Source: Deltaproteobacteria bacterium
GTDB lineage: Bacteria > Myxococcota_A > UBA9042 > PHBI01
Direction of reading: 5' to 3'
Assembly: GCA_006226565.1 (NCBI GenBank)
Contig: SBGO01000025.1
Location: forward strand, 1-33,898
DNA length: 33,898 nucleotides
The translations under genes were made by a program, and so were the position numbers. The notes under the pieces were generated by a model that did no database searches, was not told the DNA's origin, and saw nothing but the letters and a program-made list of their open reading frames with translations. Within the stretch, counting starts at the first letter, position 1. Every line of letters starts with the position of its first letter. Shown piece after piece: positions 15,131 through 22,770 of this stretch.

Positions 15131-15299
15131 CGTCCGCTCTCGCTCCAGCACCGCTCGGTCAACCGTGCGTTGGATCACACCCGGGCGGCGGGGCAGGCCC
15201 GTCGCCTCCGGCGCTTGTGCTTGTACGGCCGGTCGCGGCTCGGTAGCGTCCGCCCATGAGCCTGCCCGCATCGCGCGTCGCCCGCCGCCGCCCGACCCC

Positions 15300-16490
15300 A
15301 TGAGCGTCGCCCACCCCAAGAGCCTCGCCCTGGCGCTGGCCCCGGGCACGCTGCTGGCAGGGATCGCCGGCGGCATCGCCTTCCCGATCCTCCCCATCCT
15401 CGGCCGCGAGGTCGGGCTCTCGCTGCCCTTCATCGGCGTCATCCTCGCCGCCAACCGCGCCATGCGCGTCGTCAGCGCGCCCTACGTCGGCGTCCTGGCC
15501 GATCGCATCGGTTTCCGCCGCACCCTGCTCGTCGGCCTGGCCCTCCAGGTCGTCGTCATGGGCATCTTCCTGCTCGCGGTCGTCACCCACGCCGAGGGCC
15601 CGCTCTTCCTCCTGGGACGCCTCGTCCACGGCCCCGCCTCGGCCTGCGTCTTCATCTCCGCCCAGGCCCTCGCCCTGGCCGGTGGCCCCGGCAACACCGG
15701 CCAGACCGCGGGCGCCGTCCGCGCCACCATCGTCCTCGGCATCCCCCTCGGCCTCTTCCTCGGCGGCCTCCTCGCCGACGGCGTCGGCTACGCCTGGACC
15801 TTCGCGGTCGCCGCCCTCGCGGGCGCGGTCGCGCTGGCGGCCGCCCTCGTCACGGTGCCCGACGTCCGCCCGGTCGGGCCGTCCCCGGGCTCGGTCCTCG
15901 AGGCCGTGCGCGCGCTCAAGGACCGCCGCCTGCTGGGGGTGGGGAGCCTCAGCTTCGCGCTCGCCTTCTCGATGAGCGGCGTCGTCCTGAGCACCCTCGC
16001 GCTGCTCGTCGCCAGCCGCGACCTGTCGGTCTTCGGGCGCGACGTCCAGGCCACCGCCGGGCTCCTGATGGGGCTGATGGTCCTCGTCGACGCCACGCTC
16101 ACCCCCTTCGCCGGCCGCCTCGGCGACCGCCGCGGCAACCACGCCCAGGTGGCCGCCGCGGGGCTCGTCCTCCTCGCCGTCGGCCTGGTCGTCGTCAGCG
16201 TCGCCCCCGCGACCACGCTCACGGCCCTCGGCATCGTCATCGTCGGGGTGGGCGCCGCCTTCCTCGGGCCGTCGGTCCTCGTGCTCCTCGGCGCCGTGGT
16301 CCCCGCCGACCGCCGCGGCGCCGGCGCCGGGATCCTCCAGCTGTGCGGCGACGTCGGCGGGATGCTCGGGCCGGTCGTCGGCACCACGCTCTTCGCCCTC
16401 GGCGTCCCCGTGCCGTACCTCCTCGCCGCCGCCGTGGTCGTCCTCTTCGTCCCGGTCGCCCTCTGGCTCGCTCGCGCCGTCAGGGGCTAG
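15300..16490 (+). CDS. Major facilitator superfamily transporter (DHA1-like)
   Basis: The 396-residue protein starts MSVAHPKSLALALAPG at an ATG at 15300; upstream ATGs are out of frame. No strong ribosome site precedes it. It is almost entirely hydrophobic, with about twelve membrane segments in two halves. The MFS loop 2-3 motif is clear at GVLADRIGFRRTLL (about 62-75), with a weaker equivalent GRLGDRRGNHAQV in the second half. Segments such as GIPLGLFLGGLLADGVGY match motif C-like helix 5 of proton-coupled exporters. It should sit in the inner membrane and export a small compound; the substrate is unknown. It stands alone, with no regulator next to it. Confidence 0.85.
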   Translation: MSVAHPKSLALALAPGTLLAGIAGGIAFPILPILGREVGLSLPFIGVILAANRAMRVVSAPYVGVLADRIGFRRTLLVGLALQVVVMGIFLLAVVTHAEGPLFLLGRLVHGPASACVFISAQALALAGGPGNTGQTAGAVRATIVLGIPLGLFLGGLLADGVGYAWTFAVAALAGAVALAAALVTVPDVRPVGPSPGSVLEAVRALKDRRLLGVGSLSFALAFSMSGVVLSTLALLVASRDLSVFGRDVQATAGLLMGLMVLVDATLTPFAGRLGDRRGNHAQVAAAGLVLLAVGLVVVSVAPATTLTALGIVIVGVGAAFLGPSVLVLLGAVVPADRRGAGAGILQLCGDVGGMLGPVVGTTLFALGVPVPYLLAAAVVVLFVPVALWLARAVRG

Positions 16491-16534
16491 GTCCGATGCC
16501 GGTCACGCGGAGATGACGCGTCGAGACGGCGGTC

Positions 16535-16651
16535 TTCTTCTCACCACAGAGGCCACGGAGACCACGGAGGAGGTTGGCCAGAGCGAGCCGAAGGTTCCAG
16601 CGCGACCGGGCTCCCACTCCGCGCTCTCCGTGCTCTTCGTGGTGAAAAAAA
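16535..16651. mobile_element. MITE/REP-like element with imperfect inverted ends
   Basis: The left end TTCTCACCACAGAGGCCACG (from 16538) and the reverse complement of the right end, TTTTCACCACGAAGAGCACG (to about 16649), match through some 30 bases, continuing as repeated CACGGAG words. The element is about 117 bases long, carries no transposase and lies between a (+) gene end and a (-) gene end. Repeats with the core CACCACAGAG..CACGGAG are familiar from several unrelated bacterial phyla and often give rise to spurious small protein calls, as does the 82-residue frame at 16513-16761 here. Confidence 0.65.
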
Positions 16652-16690
16652 CCATTCCAGGACAGTTGGTTGTGTGGCCACCACCGGCGG

Positions 16691-17467
16691 CTACGCCATG
16701 GCGCGCAGGATCGGCGGGTCGTTCGCCGGCTCGTAGCGGACGTCGAGGGAGAGGCGCGTGAGCGTCGGCGAGACGTTCGACCAGGCGCAGTGGACCGTGG
16801 CGGCGTCGAAGACGACGGTGGCCCCGGGCCGGACGTGCTGGGTCGACCACGGCGTGTCCCGCGCGACCGCGATGCCGGTCCACGGGTCGACGTGGGGCCA
16901 CATCTCGCCCTCGTGGGAGCGCGGCACGACGCCGAGCGGGCCGACGTCCATCGGCGTGTCGACGAGCGGCACCCACAGCGTCCACATCTTCGGGCACTGC
17001 GGGATGTAGTAGACGTCCTGGTGGGGCAGGGTGGTGTGCTCGGGGCTGCCCGGCAGCTTCAGCCAGGTGTGGTTGGTCGTCGCCAGCGCCATCGGCTCGC
17101 CGGCGGCCGCGTCCACCACGGCCATCACGCGCGGGTCGGTCACCAGCGCCACGAACTCCGGCAGCGCCATCACCGCGCGCTGGAGCTCCACGAAGCGCGG
17201 GTCGTCGAAGCCGCGCCCGGTCAGCCGCGCTCCGGGGACCGCCACGACGTGGTCGGGGTTGTTGGGGTCGCGGCGGACCCAGCCGTAGTCCGCCGCCACC
17301 TCGCGGACGAAGGCGCGCACCGGGTCGACGAGCTCGGTCGGCACGTGGCGCTCGACGTAGAGGTAGCCGAGGTCGCTCGCCAGCGCGTGGAGCGCCGCGG
17401 CGTCGCCCAGGTGCGGCGTCGCGTCGACGAAGGGCGTGGTCGGGTAGTGCTCCGCGAGCAGCAGCAT
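16691..17467 (-). CDS. Phytanoyl-CoA dioxygenase (PhyH) family Fe(II)/2-oxoglutarate oxygenase
   Basis: The 258-residue protein starts at the ATG at 17467, behind GGGGAGG six bases upstream; the frame is open further but that start is best. The iron-binding facial triad is visible: His149 and Asp151 in LPHQDVYYIP, and His226 in TVHCAWSN. Arg238 in TRLSLDVRY, or Arg244, would bind 2-oxoglutarate. KMWTLWVPLVDTPMDVGPL and VVPRSHEGEMW are typical PhyH core segments. Such enzymes hydroxylate or halogenate small molecules; in Actinobacteria and Myxobacteria many act in secondary metabolism. The substrate is not predictable. It is a single gene, with no clustered biosynthetic neighbours. Confidence 0.9.
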   Translation of the reverse strand: MLLLAEHYPTTPFVDATPHLGDAAALHALASDLGYLYVERHVPTELVDPVRAFVREVAADYGWVRRDPNNPDHVVAVPGARLTGRGFDDPRFVELQRAVMALPEFVALVTDPRVMAVVDAAAGEPMALATTNHTWLKLPGSPEHTTLPHQDVYYIPQCPKMWTLWVPLVDTPMDVGPLGVVPRSHEGEMWPHVDPWTGIAVARDTPWSTQHVRPGATVVFDAATVHCAWSNVSPTLTRLSLDVRYEPANDPPILRAMA

Positions 17468-17853
17468 CGTCGCCTCCCCGGCGCCCACGACGGCAACGTC
17501 GGCGCCTGGCTCGCCATTGTGCACCGTCCCGCGTCGTTCGCCCAGCGGCCGTCGGCCGCCGCTCCCGTCTCGCCGCTGATCCCGTGGCCTCGGCGGACCC
17601 GATTTGGGCGCGGGGCACGGCCCTCGGCTCCCCGCGGGGCATTCCCGTACGCCGACCCGAGCAGGCGCCTGCCGTCGGGACGCGGCTATGCGCTCGGTCA
17701 AAAAAGGTCACGCTCCGCTCGACCGACCGCAGCATGTCTGGCTATCGTCTCCGCCCATCCCAAGTGTCGTGCGCCGTGGCCCCTTCCGCCGTGGGTCGCG
17801 CCGCCTCGAGCCCCGCTCTCTCCGGGTCGCCCACGTCTCAGGAGTCCGTGCCC
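17468..17853. other. Divergent intergenic region with a palindrome
   Basis: This 386-base region separates the PhyH gene from the lipoprotein pair. GCAGGCGCCTGC at 17661-17672 is a perfect 12-bp palindrome, flanked by CCCGA and TCGGG that extend the pairing past a small bulge. It may be an operator or a leader hairpin. I see no convincing -35/-10 elements and no supported small gene. Confidence 0.45.
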
Positions 17854-18360
17854 ATGTCGCCTCCCCGTCCTTGGCTCGCCGCGCTCTCGTTCCTGTCCTT
17901 CCTCGCGCCGCTCCCCCTCGGCTGCGACACCGCGGGGAGCGGGACCCAACGCGGGCCGGTGCCCCCGACGTCGTTCACCTTCGATGAGGACCAGGACCCG
18001 GGGTTCGTCAACGTGAGCGGCGACCTCACGATGCGCTCGTGCGCCTTTGCCGTGCGGGACGAAGGGCACCTCGGGCAGTACGTCGCCGACGGCCAAGCCG
18101 ACACGAGCCCCACCTTCACGACGCTGCAGGTCTACTTCACCGAGACGAACCAGACGAAGCCCGCCGTGGGTGTGCTCGCGGTGCCGGCTCAGGCGGACGT
18201 GAAGATCACCCTCCCGAGCCCGTACGGTGTGATGAACGGCAACGGCGGCACCGTGAAGGTCACCGAGGCCGACGGCTGGCGAACCATCGCGGTGGAGGCG
18301 GCCATCGCGGGCACCGGCGGGAGCGGCGTCCTGAAGGCCACCCTCGTCTGCGGGATCTGA
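17854..18360 (+). CDS. Small lipoprotein of unknown function
   Basis: The 168-residue protein starts at the ATG at 17854, with GGAG at 17841-17844; a GTG at 17848 is an alternative. The signal sequence MSPPRPWLAALSFLSFLAPL leads to the lipobox LPLGC (Cys24), so it is exported and lipidated. The mature part is short, with alternating strand-like runs (FTTLQVYFTE, VGVLAVPAQADVKITL, RTIAVEAAIAG) suggesting a beta sandwich. Two Cys in the mature part could pair. I recognise no family. It is followed after 45 bases by a second lipoprotein gene, with which it probably forms an operon. Confidence 0.75.
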   Translation: MSPPRPWLAALSFLSFLAPLPLGCDTAGSGTQRGPVPPTSFTFDEDQDPGFVNVSGDLTMRSCAFAVRDEGHLGQYVADGQADTSPTFTTLQVYFTETNQTKPAVGVLAVPAQADVKITLPSPYGVMNGNGGTVKVTEADGWRTIAVEAAIAGTGGSGVLKATLVCGI

Positions 18361-18405
18361 CCGCTCGCGTCGCCCGCCCTCACCTCGCTGCCCACGGAGA
18401 TGACC

Positions 18406-18990
18406 ATGCCCACGTCTTCCGCCTTCACGAACGTCATCCGTGCCCTCGGCCTCGCCGCCATGCTCGCCGCCCCCGCGGTCGTCGGCGCCTGCGACACCGG
18501 CGGCGTCACCCAGGGCACCGACGACCGCGCCGACCACCGCTGCGGTCCCGACTTCGAGGACGCGGCCTGTGGCACCAACCGCTGCTGCTCGTCCTCCGAC
18601 TACTGCGGCGGGCCGACCGAGCCCCACTGCAACGCCCTCAACGGCTACGGCGGCGCCTACGACGGGCCGATCCAGCGCAGCTCGTCGACGAGCATCGACT
18701 GCGCGGCGTTCTGCGGCCACCAGGCGAGCGTCGTAGCCGAGCTCGGCTGCGCGAACGCGCGGAGCGAGTCGGACTGTCTGACCGCGTGCCAGGCCACCGC
18801 GTCGAACCCGGCGATCGAGTCGTGCAAGAGCGAGCTGGCGGCGGACATCGCGTGCGAGTCCCAGGCCCCGGTCAGCGAGTACTCGTGCTCGGACACGGAG
18901 GGCGAGGCCCCGACGCTGAACATCGACGCGGGCTCCACCTGCGGCGACGCGGTCGGCGCCTTCCTCCAGTGCGCGGTCCAGGGCGGCTGA
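18406..18990 (+). CDS. Cys-rich lipoprotein with hevein-like chitin-binding motif
   Basis: The 194-residue protein starts at the second ATG (18406), six bases after GGAG; an ATG at 18400 overlaps that site. The lipobox is VVGAC (Cys29). Residues 46-75 carry the Cys spacing of type 1 chitin-binding (hevein) domains: CG-x7-C-x4-CC-x5-C, including CGTNRCCSSSDYCGG, with the final Cys one residue later than in hevein. Hevein domains bind N-acetylglucosamine polymers and are common in plants and fungi. Residues about 95-194 hold ten more Cys in helix-like units (CAAFCGHQ, CLTACQATA), like those of other secreted proteins in this window. It may bind chitin or peptidoglycan sugars at the cell surface; that is inference. 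Confidence 0.7.
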   Translation: MPTSSAFTNVIRALGLAAMLAAPAVVGACDTGGVTQGTDDRADHRCGPDFEDAACGTNRCCSSSDYCGGPTEPHCNALNGYGGAYDGPIQRSSSTSIDCAAFCGHQASVVAELGCANARSESDCLTACQATASNPAIESCKSELAADIACESQAPVSEYSCSDTEGEAPTLNIDAGSTCGDAVGAFLQCAVQGG

Positions 18991-19000
18991 GCCGCGGCGG

Positions 19001-20464
19001 TCAGCCCTCGGGCCCGGCGCGGAGCGTCGCCCCGACGGCCGCGAGGACGTGGGGCGGGAAGACGCCGCCGGCGCCGAGGACCTCGCGGTGGGCGTCGAGG
19101 GCGTCGGCGATGGCCGAGAACGTCGTCGGGACCGGGGTCGCCACCGCGTCGCGGCCCGAGCGCGTGCGCTCGAGCAGGGTCGCGCGGTACGGGGTCGTCC
19201 GGCCGAGCATCAGCGCCTGGGCGAGCCCCGCCATCAGGAGGTGCGGGTGGGCCGAGCCGTCGGGGAGCCGGAACTCGACCGTCGGTGGCGTGACGACCTC
19301 GCCGGCGTCGGTCCGCACCACGATCGGCAGGCGGACCAGCGCCTTGCGGTCGAACTCGCCCCAGGTCACCCGGTTCGGCGCCTCCTTGCCCTGGCTGAGG
19401 CGCGTGAACGAGCCGGGGCTCCGGTTGCCGAAGGCCATCAGCGCGCCGCCGAGCTGCACGAGCCCGCCCACGAGCCACTCGGCCTCGTCATGGAGGTGCC
19501 CGTCGGCGCCGCGCCCGCCGCGCTGCTCGCCGTCGCGCACCGGCGCGAGGTGCACGTGCATCCCGCTGCCGGCGTGCCCGGCCATCAGGATGGGCGCGAA
19601 GCTGCACAGCATCCCCTCGGCGTGCGCGAGGTTGCGCAGCACCCACTGCGTCAGCACCACCGCGTCGGCCGCCCGCGGCAGCGGCGCCAGCGCCAGCTCG
19701 ATCTCGTGCTGCTCCCAGATCATCCCCGGGCGGCCGTCGTCGCTGGGCGCCGCCTCGACGTAGCCGACCTCGCTGTGGCCGTACTTCACGGCCACGCCCA
19801 TCTCCGCCAGGAGCACCAGCGCCCGGCGCCGCAGGGCCTCGCCGAACACGAAGGGCGCGGTCGCGTGGTAGCCGCGGTCGTCGGCCCCGTAGATGTCCTC
19901 CTCGTGCGAGCGGCGGCCGAGGAAGTACTCGACCTCGCCGAGCGCGTGGAGGGTCACGCCGGTCTCGGCCAGCACGCGGTCGTAGGCCGCGCGCACGATG
20001 GTCGCGGGCGACTCCGGCAGCGGCCGCCCGTCACGCCCGGCGTGGCCGCAGAGCACGGCGAGCGTCGGCACCGGCGCGAAGGGGTCGACGAAGGCGGTGT
20101 CGAGCCGCGGGCGCAGGAGGATGTCGCTGGCCTCGGTGCGGATGCCGACCCCGCGGAGCAGGCTCGAGCCGTCCGCGCGCTCGCCGCCGAGCAGGATCGC
20201 CCGGAGGTGCGCCGCGTCCCGAGGCGCGAAGTCGAGGGTCTTGAGCCAGCCGTCGTCGCCGACGTGCATCAGGCTCACGAGGCGCCCGCCGACCTGCGCG
20301 TAGGCGCTCTCGAGGTCCTCGACGGACCAGTCCTCCGGCCGCCGCCCGAGCAGCCGCTCGAGGCGCCCCGCCGGGAGGGCGGCGGATCCGGCCGGTCCGC
20401 CGTCGCTGATGACGGACGGCGCGCCGTCCTCGGTCCACGCTCGCTGCCACGGTCCCCTGGACAT
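19001..20464 (-). CDS. Glutamine synthetase family protein
   Basis: The 487-residue protein starts at the ATG at 20464, behind GGAGGGCGAGAG. It has the glutamine synthetase pattern: VDPFAPVPTLAVLC (126-139) at the beta-grasp end, GEVEYFLG (176-183) with two metal-binding Glu, HEIEL (253-257), GSGMHVHL (299-306), NRSPGSF and GKEAPNRVTWGEFDRKALVR (359-378), and VEFRLPDGSAHPHLL (396-410). All key Glu, His and Arg positions appear present, so it should be active in ATP-dependent ligation of ammonia or an amine to a gamma-carboxylate. I see no adenylylation-type NLYDLP motif. With only one such gene here, it could be GlnA or a gamma-glutamyl ligase (gamma-glutamylpolyamine type). It ends 10 bases from the convergent lipoprotein gene. 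Confidence 0.85.
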   Translation of the reverse strand: MSRGPWQRAWTEDGAPSVISDGGPAGSAALPAGRLERLLGRRPEDWSVEDLESAYAQVGGRLVSLMHVGDDGWLKTLDFAPRDAAHLRAILLGGERADGSSLLRGVGIRTEASDILLRPRLDTAFVDPFAPVPTLAVLCGHAGRDGRPLPESPATIVRAAYDRVLAETGVTLHALGEVEYFLGRRSHEEDIYGADDRGYHATAPFVFGEALRRRALVLLAEMGVAVKYGHSEVGYVEAAPSDDGRPGMIWEQHEIELALAPLPRAADAVVLTQWVLRNLAHAEGMLCSFAPILMAGHAGSGMHVHLAPVRDGEQRGGRGADGHLHDEAEWLVGGLVQLGGALMAFGNRSPGSFTRLSQGKEAPNRVTWGEFDRKALVRLPIVVRTDAGEVVTPPTVEFRLPDGSAHPHLLMAGLAQALMLGRTTPYRATLLERTRSGRDAVATPVPTTFSAIADALDAHREVLGAGGVFPPHVLAAVGATLRAGPEG

Positions 20465-20617
20465 CTCTCGCCCTCCGCGCACGCCGCCGCATCTTGCGCC
20501 GCCCGCGAGGCCGCGTCCACCGCGATGTGATGGGCGCCGACGCGGTCCTGGCCGCATTGACCCTGGAGGGGGCGGGCGAGTTGTGGGACCATGCGCGCCC
20601 TGCCCGGGAGGCTCCAC

Positions 20618-22609
20618 ATGGCTGACGCGACGTCCCACCCGTTCTCCGTCCACGATCTCTGGCGCGTGAAGCGCGTCGGCGACCCGGCGCTGTCCCCGGA
20701 CGGCGCGCGGATCGTGCTGACCGTGCGCGAGACCGACCTCGAGGCGAACAAGACGCGGCCCGACCTGTGGCTCGTCGACGCCCAGGGGGGCGAGCCGCGC
20801 CGCCTCACCACCCACCCGGCCGGGAGCCACAGCCCGCGCTTCGCCCCCGACGGCTCGGTCCTCTTCCTCTCGGGGCGCTCCGGCAAGTCCCAGGTGTGGC
20901 GCATCGCCCTCGACGGCGGCGAGGCGACCCAGGTGACCGACCTGCCCCTCGACGTCGAGGGCTTCACCCTGTCCCGCGACGGCGCGTCGCTCGTCGTCGC
21001 GCTCGAAGTCTACCCCGACGCCGCCACCGTGGCGGAGAGCGTCGCGTGCGCCGAGGAGGCGTCCAAGCGCAAGGCCTCGGGGCGCGTCTACGACCAGCTC
21101 ATGGTGCGCCACTGGGACACCTGGAAGGACGGGCGCCGCTCGCACCTCTTCGCCGTCCCCGTCGCCGGCGGCGAGCCCGTGCCGCTGACGCGCGGCATGG
21201 CCGCCGACGCCCCGACCAAGCCCTTCGGCGGGATGGAGGAGGTCAGCTTCACCCCCGACGGCGCGGGCGTCGTCTTCTGCGCCCACGACCGCGGCCGCGA
21301 GATGGCGTGGACGACCGATGTGAGCGTGTTCCTGACCTCCGCGGCGGGCGACGGCGACCGGGTGAACCTGACCGCCGACAACCCGGCGATGTGCCTGATG
21401 CCGACGTTCTCCCCGGACGGCACGGCGCTGGCGTGGCTCGCCATGGCGCGCCCCGGCTTCGAGGCCGATCGGCTGCGCGTCGTCGTGCGCGCCTTCCCCG
21501 AGGGCGAGCCGCGCGTCCTGACCGAGGCGTGGGACCGCTCGGCGATGGCGCTCGCCTGGTCGCCCGACGGCAAGACCCTCCTGACCGCGGCCGACAACCT
21601 CGGCCAGCGCTCGCTCTTCGCCATCGACGTCGCCACCGGCGCGGTGCGGACCCTGGTGCGCGACGGCTTCGTCAGCCAGCTCGTCGCCGGGACCGACCGG
21701 GTCTTCTTCGTGCGCGACGACCTCACGTCGGCGGCCGAGCTCTACAGCGTCGGCTACGACGGCGGCGAGCCGACCCAGCTCACGCGCTTCAACGCGCCGG
21801 TGCTCGCGGACGTGGCGATGGGGCGGCCCGAGCAGTTCAGCTTCACCGGCTGGAACGGCGAGGAGGTCCACGCCTACGTCGTGACGCCCGCCGACTTCGA
21901 CCCCGCGAAGAAGTACCCGGTGGCCTTCATCATCCACGGCGGGCCCCAGGGCTCGATGGGCAACCACTTCCACTTCCGCTGGAACCCGCAGACCTACGCC
22001 GGCGCCGGCTACGCCGCCGTCTTCGTCGACTTCCACGGCTCGACCGGCTACGGCCAGGGCTTCACCGACGCCATCACCGGGCACTGGGGCGACCGCCCGC
22101 TCGAGGACCTGCAGAAGGGGCTCGCGGCGGCGCTCGCGCGCTACCCGTGGCTCGACGGCGAGCGCGTGGCGGCCCTCGGGGCGTCCTTCGGCGGCTACAT
22201 GATCAACTGGATCGCCGGCAACTGGTCCGACCGCTTCAAGTGCCTGGTCAACCACGACGGCATCCTGTGCGAGCGGATGGGCTACTTCGACACCGAGGAG
22301 CTGTGGTTCCCGGAGTGGGAGCACGAGGGGACGCCCTGGGACAACCCCGAGGAGTTCGAGAAGCACAACCCCATCCGCTTCGTCGGCCACTGGCAGACGC
22401 CGATGCTCGTCATCCACGGCGCGCGCGACTACCGCGTCCTCGAGACCCACGGCATCGGGACGTTCACGGCGCTCCAGCGCAAGGGCATCCCCAGCCAGCT
22501 GCTCCACTTCCCCGACGAGAACCACTGGGTCCTCAAGCCCGCCAACAGCGTGCTCTGGCACGAGACGGTCGGCGCCTGGCTCGACCGCTTCTGCAAGACC
22601 GAGGGTTGA
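20618..22609 (+). CDS. S9 family serine peptidase (acylaminoacyl/dipeptidyl peptidase-like)
   Basis: The 663-residue protein starts at the ATG at 20618, with GGGAGG six bases upstream; an ATG at 20591 lacks a site. Residues about 10-410 form a beta propeller with repeated blocks (SPDGARIVLT, FAPDGSVLFLSG, FTPDGAGVVF, WSPDGKTLL). The C-terminal alpha/beta-hydrolase domain has the oxyanion segment IIHGGPQGS, the nucleophile in GASFGGYM (Ser523), Asp604 in HGARDYR and His636 in DENHW. The fold admits only short peptides, which the enzyme trims from the N-terminus. No signal peptide is seen, so it is likely cytoplasmic. It is divergent from the glutamine synthetase-family gene, with 153 bases between the starts. 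Confidence 0.9.
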   Translation: MADATSHPFSVHDLWRVKRVGDPALSPDGARIVLTVRETDLEANKTRPDLWLVDAQGGEPRRLTTHPAGSHSPRFAPDGSVLFLSGRSGKSQVWRIALDGGEATQVTDLPLDVEGFTLSRDGASLVVALEVYPDAATVAESVACAEEASKRKASGRVYDQLMVRHWDTWKDGRRSHLFAVPVAGGEPVPLTRGMAADAPTKPFGGMEEVSFTPDGAGVVFCAHDRGREMAWTTDVSVFLTSAAGDGDRVNLTADNPAMCLMPTFSPDGTALAWLAMARPGFEADRLRVVVRAFPEGEPRVLTEAWDRSAMALAWSPDGKTLLTAADNLGQRSLFAIDVATGAVRTLVRDGFVSQLVAGTDRVFFVRDDLTSAAELYSVGYDGGEPTQLTRFNAPVLADVAMGRPEQFSFTGWNGEEVHAYVVTPADFDPAKKYPVAFIIHGGPQGSMGNHFHFRWNPQTYAGAGYAAVFVDFHGSTGYGQGFTDAITGHWGDRPLEDLQKGLAAALARYPWLDGERVAALGASFGGYMINWIAGNWSDRFKCLVNHDGILCERMGYFDTEELWFPEWEHEGTPWDNPEEFEKHNPIRFVGHWQTPMLVIHGARDYRVLETHGIGTFTALQRKGIPSQLLHFPDENHWVLKPANSVLWHETVGAWLDRFCKTEG

Positions 22610-22770
22610 CGGGGCGGCGCGAGTCGCAGGTGTAGGGGGCGCGCGCCGGCGAGCGACAGGGGCGGAGGACGAGAGTGCCACCTCGTCGGACGCCCCGTTG
22701 TGCCGTCGCTAGACGGACCGGATTCGGTCGGGCTCCGGAGCGACTCGTCGCGCCGTCGGCCCGGCCCCTT

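Larger units (their letters stand above)
14684..15299. other. 616-base intergenic region with inverted and tandem repeats
   Basis: The region separates two divergent genes. It holds the 14-bp inverted repeat pair at 14769-14880, competing hairpins at 14935-14973 and an 18-bp pyrimidine-rich tandem repeat at 15077-15130. Several open frames cross it in all directions, but none has a ribosome site with a recognisable product, so I call no gene. Confidence 0.6.

Noticed and set aside
16513-16761. An 82-residue open frame between the MFS and PhyH genes
   Set aside because: Its sequence derives from the inverted repeat at 16535-16651; such frames are a known by-product of this repeat type.
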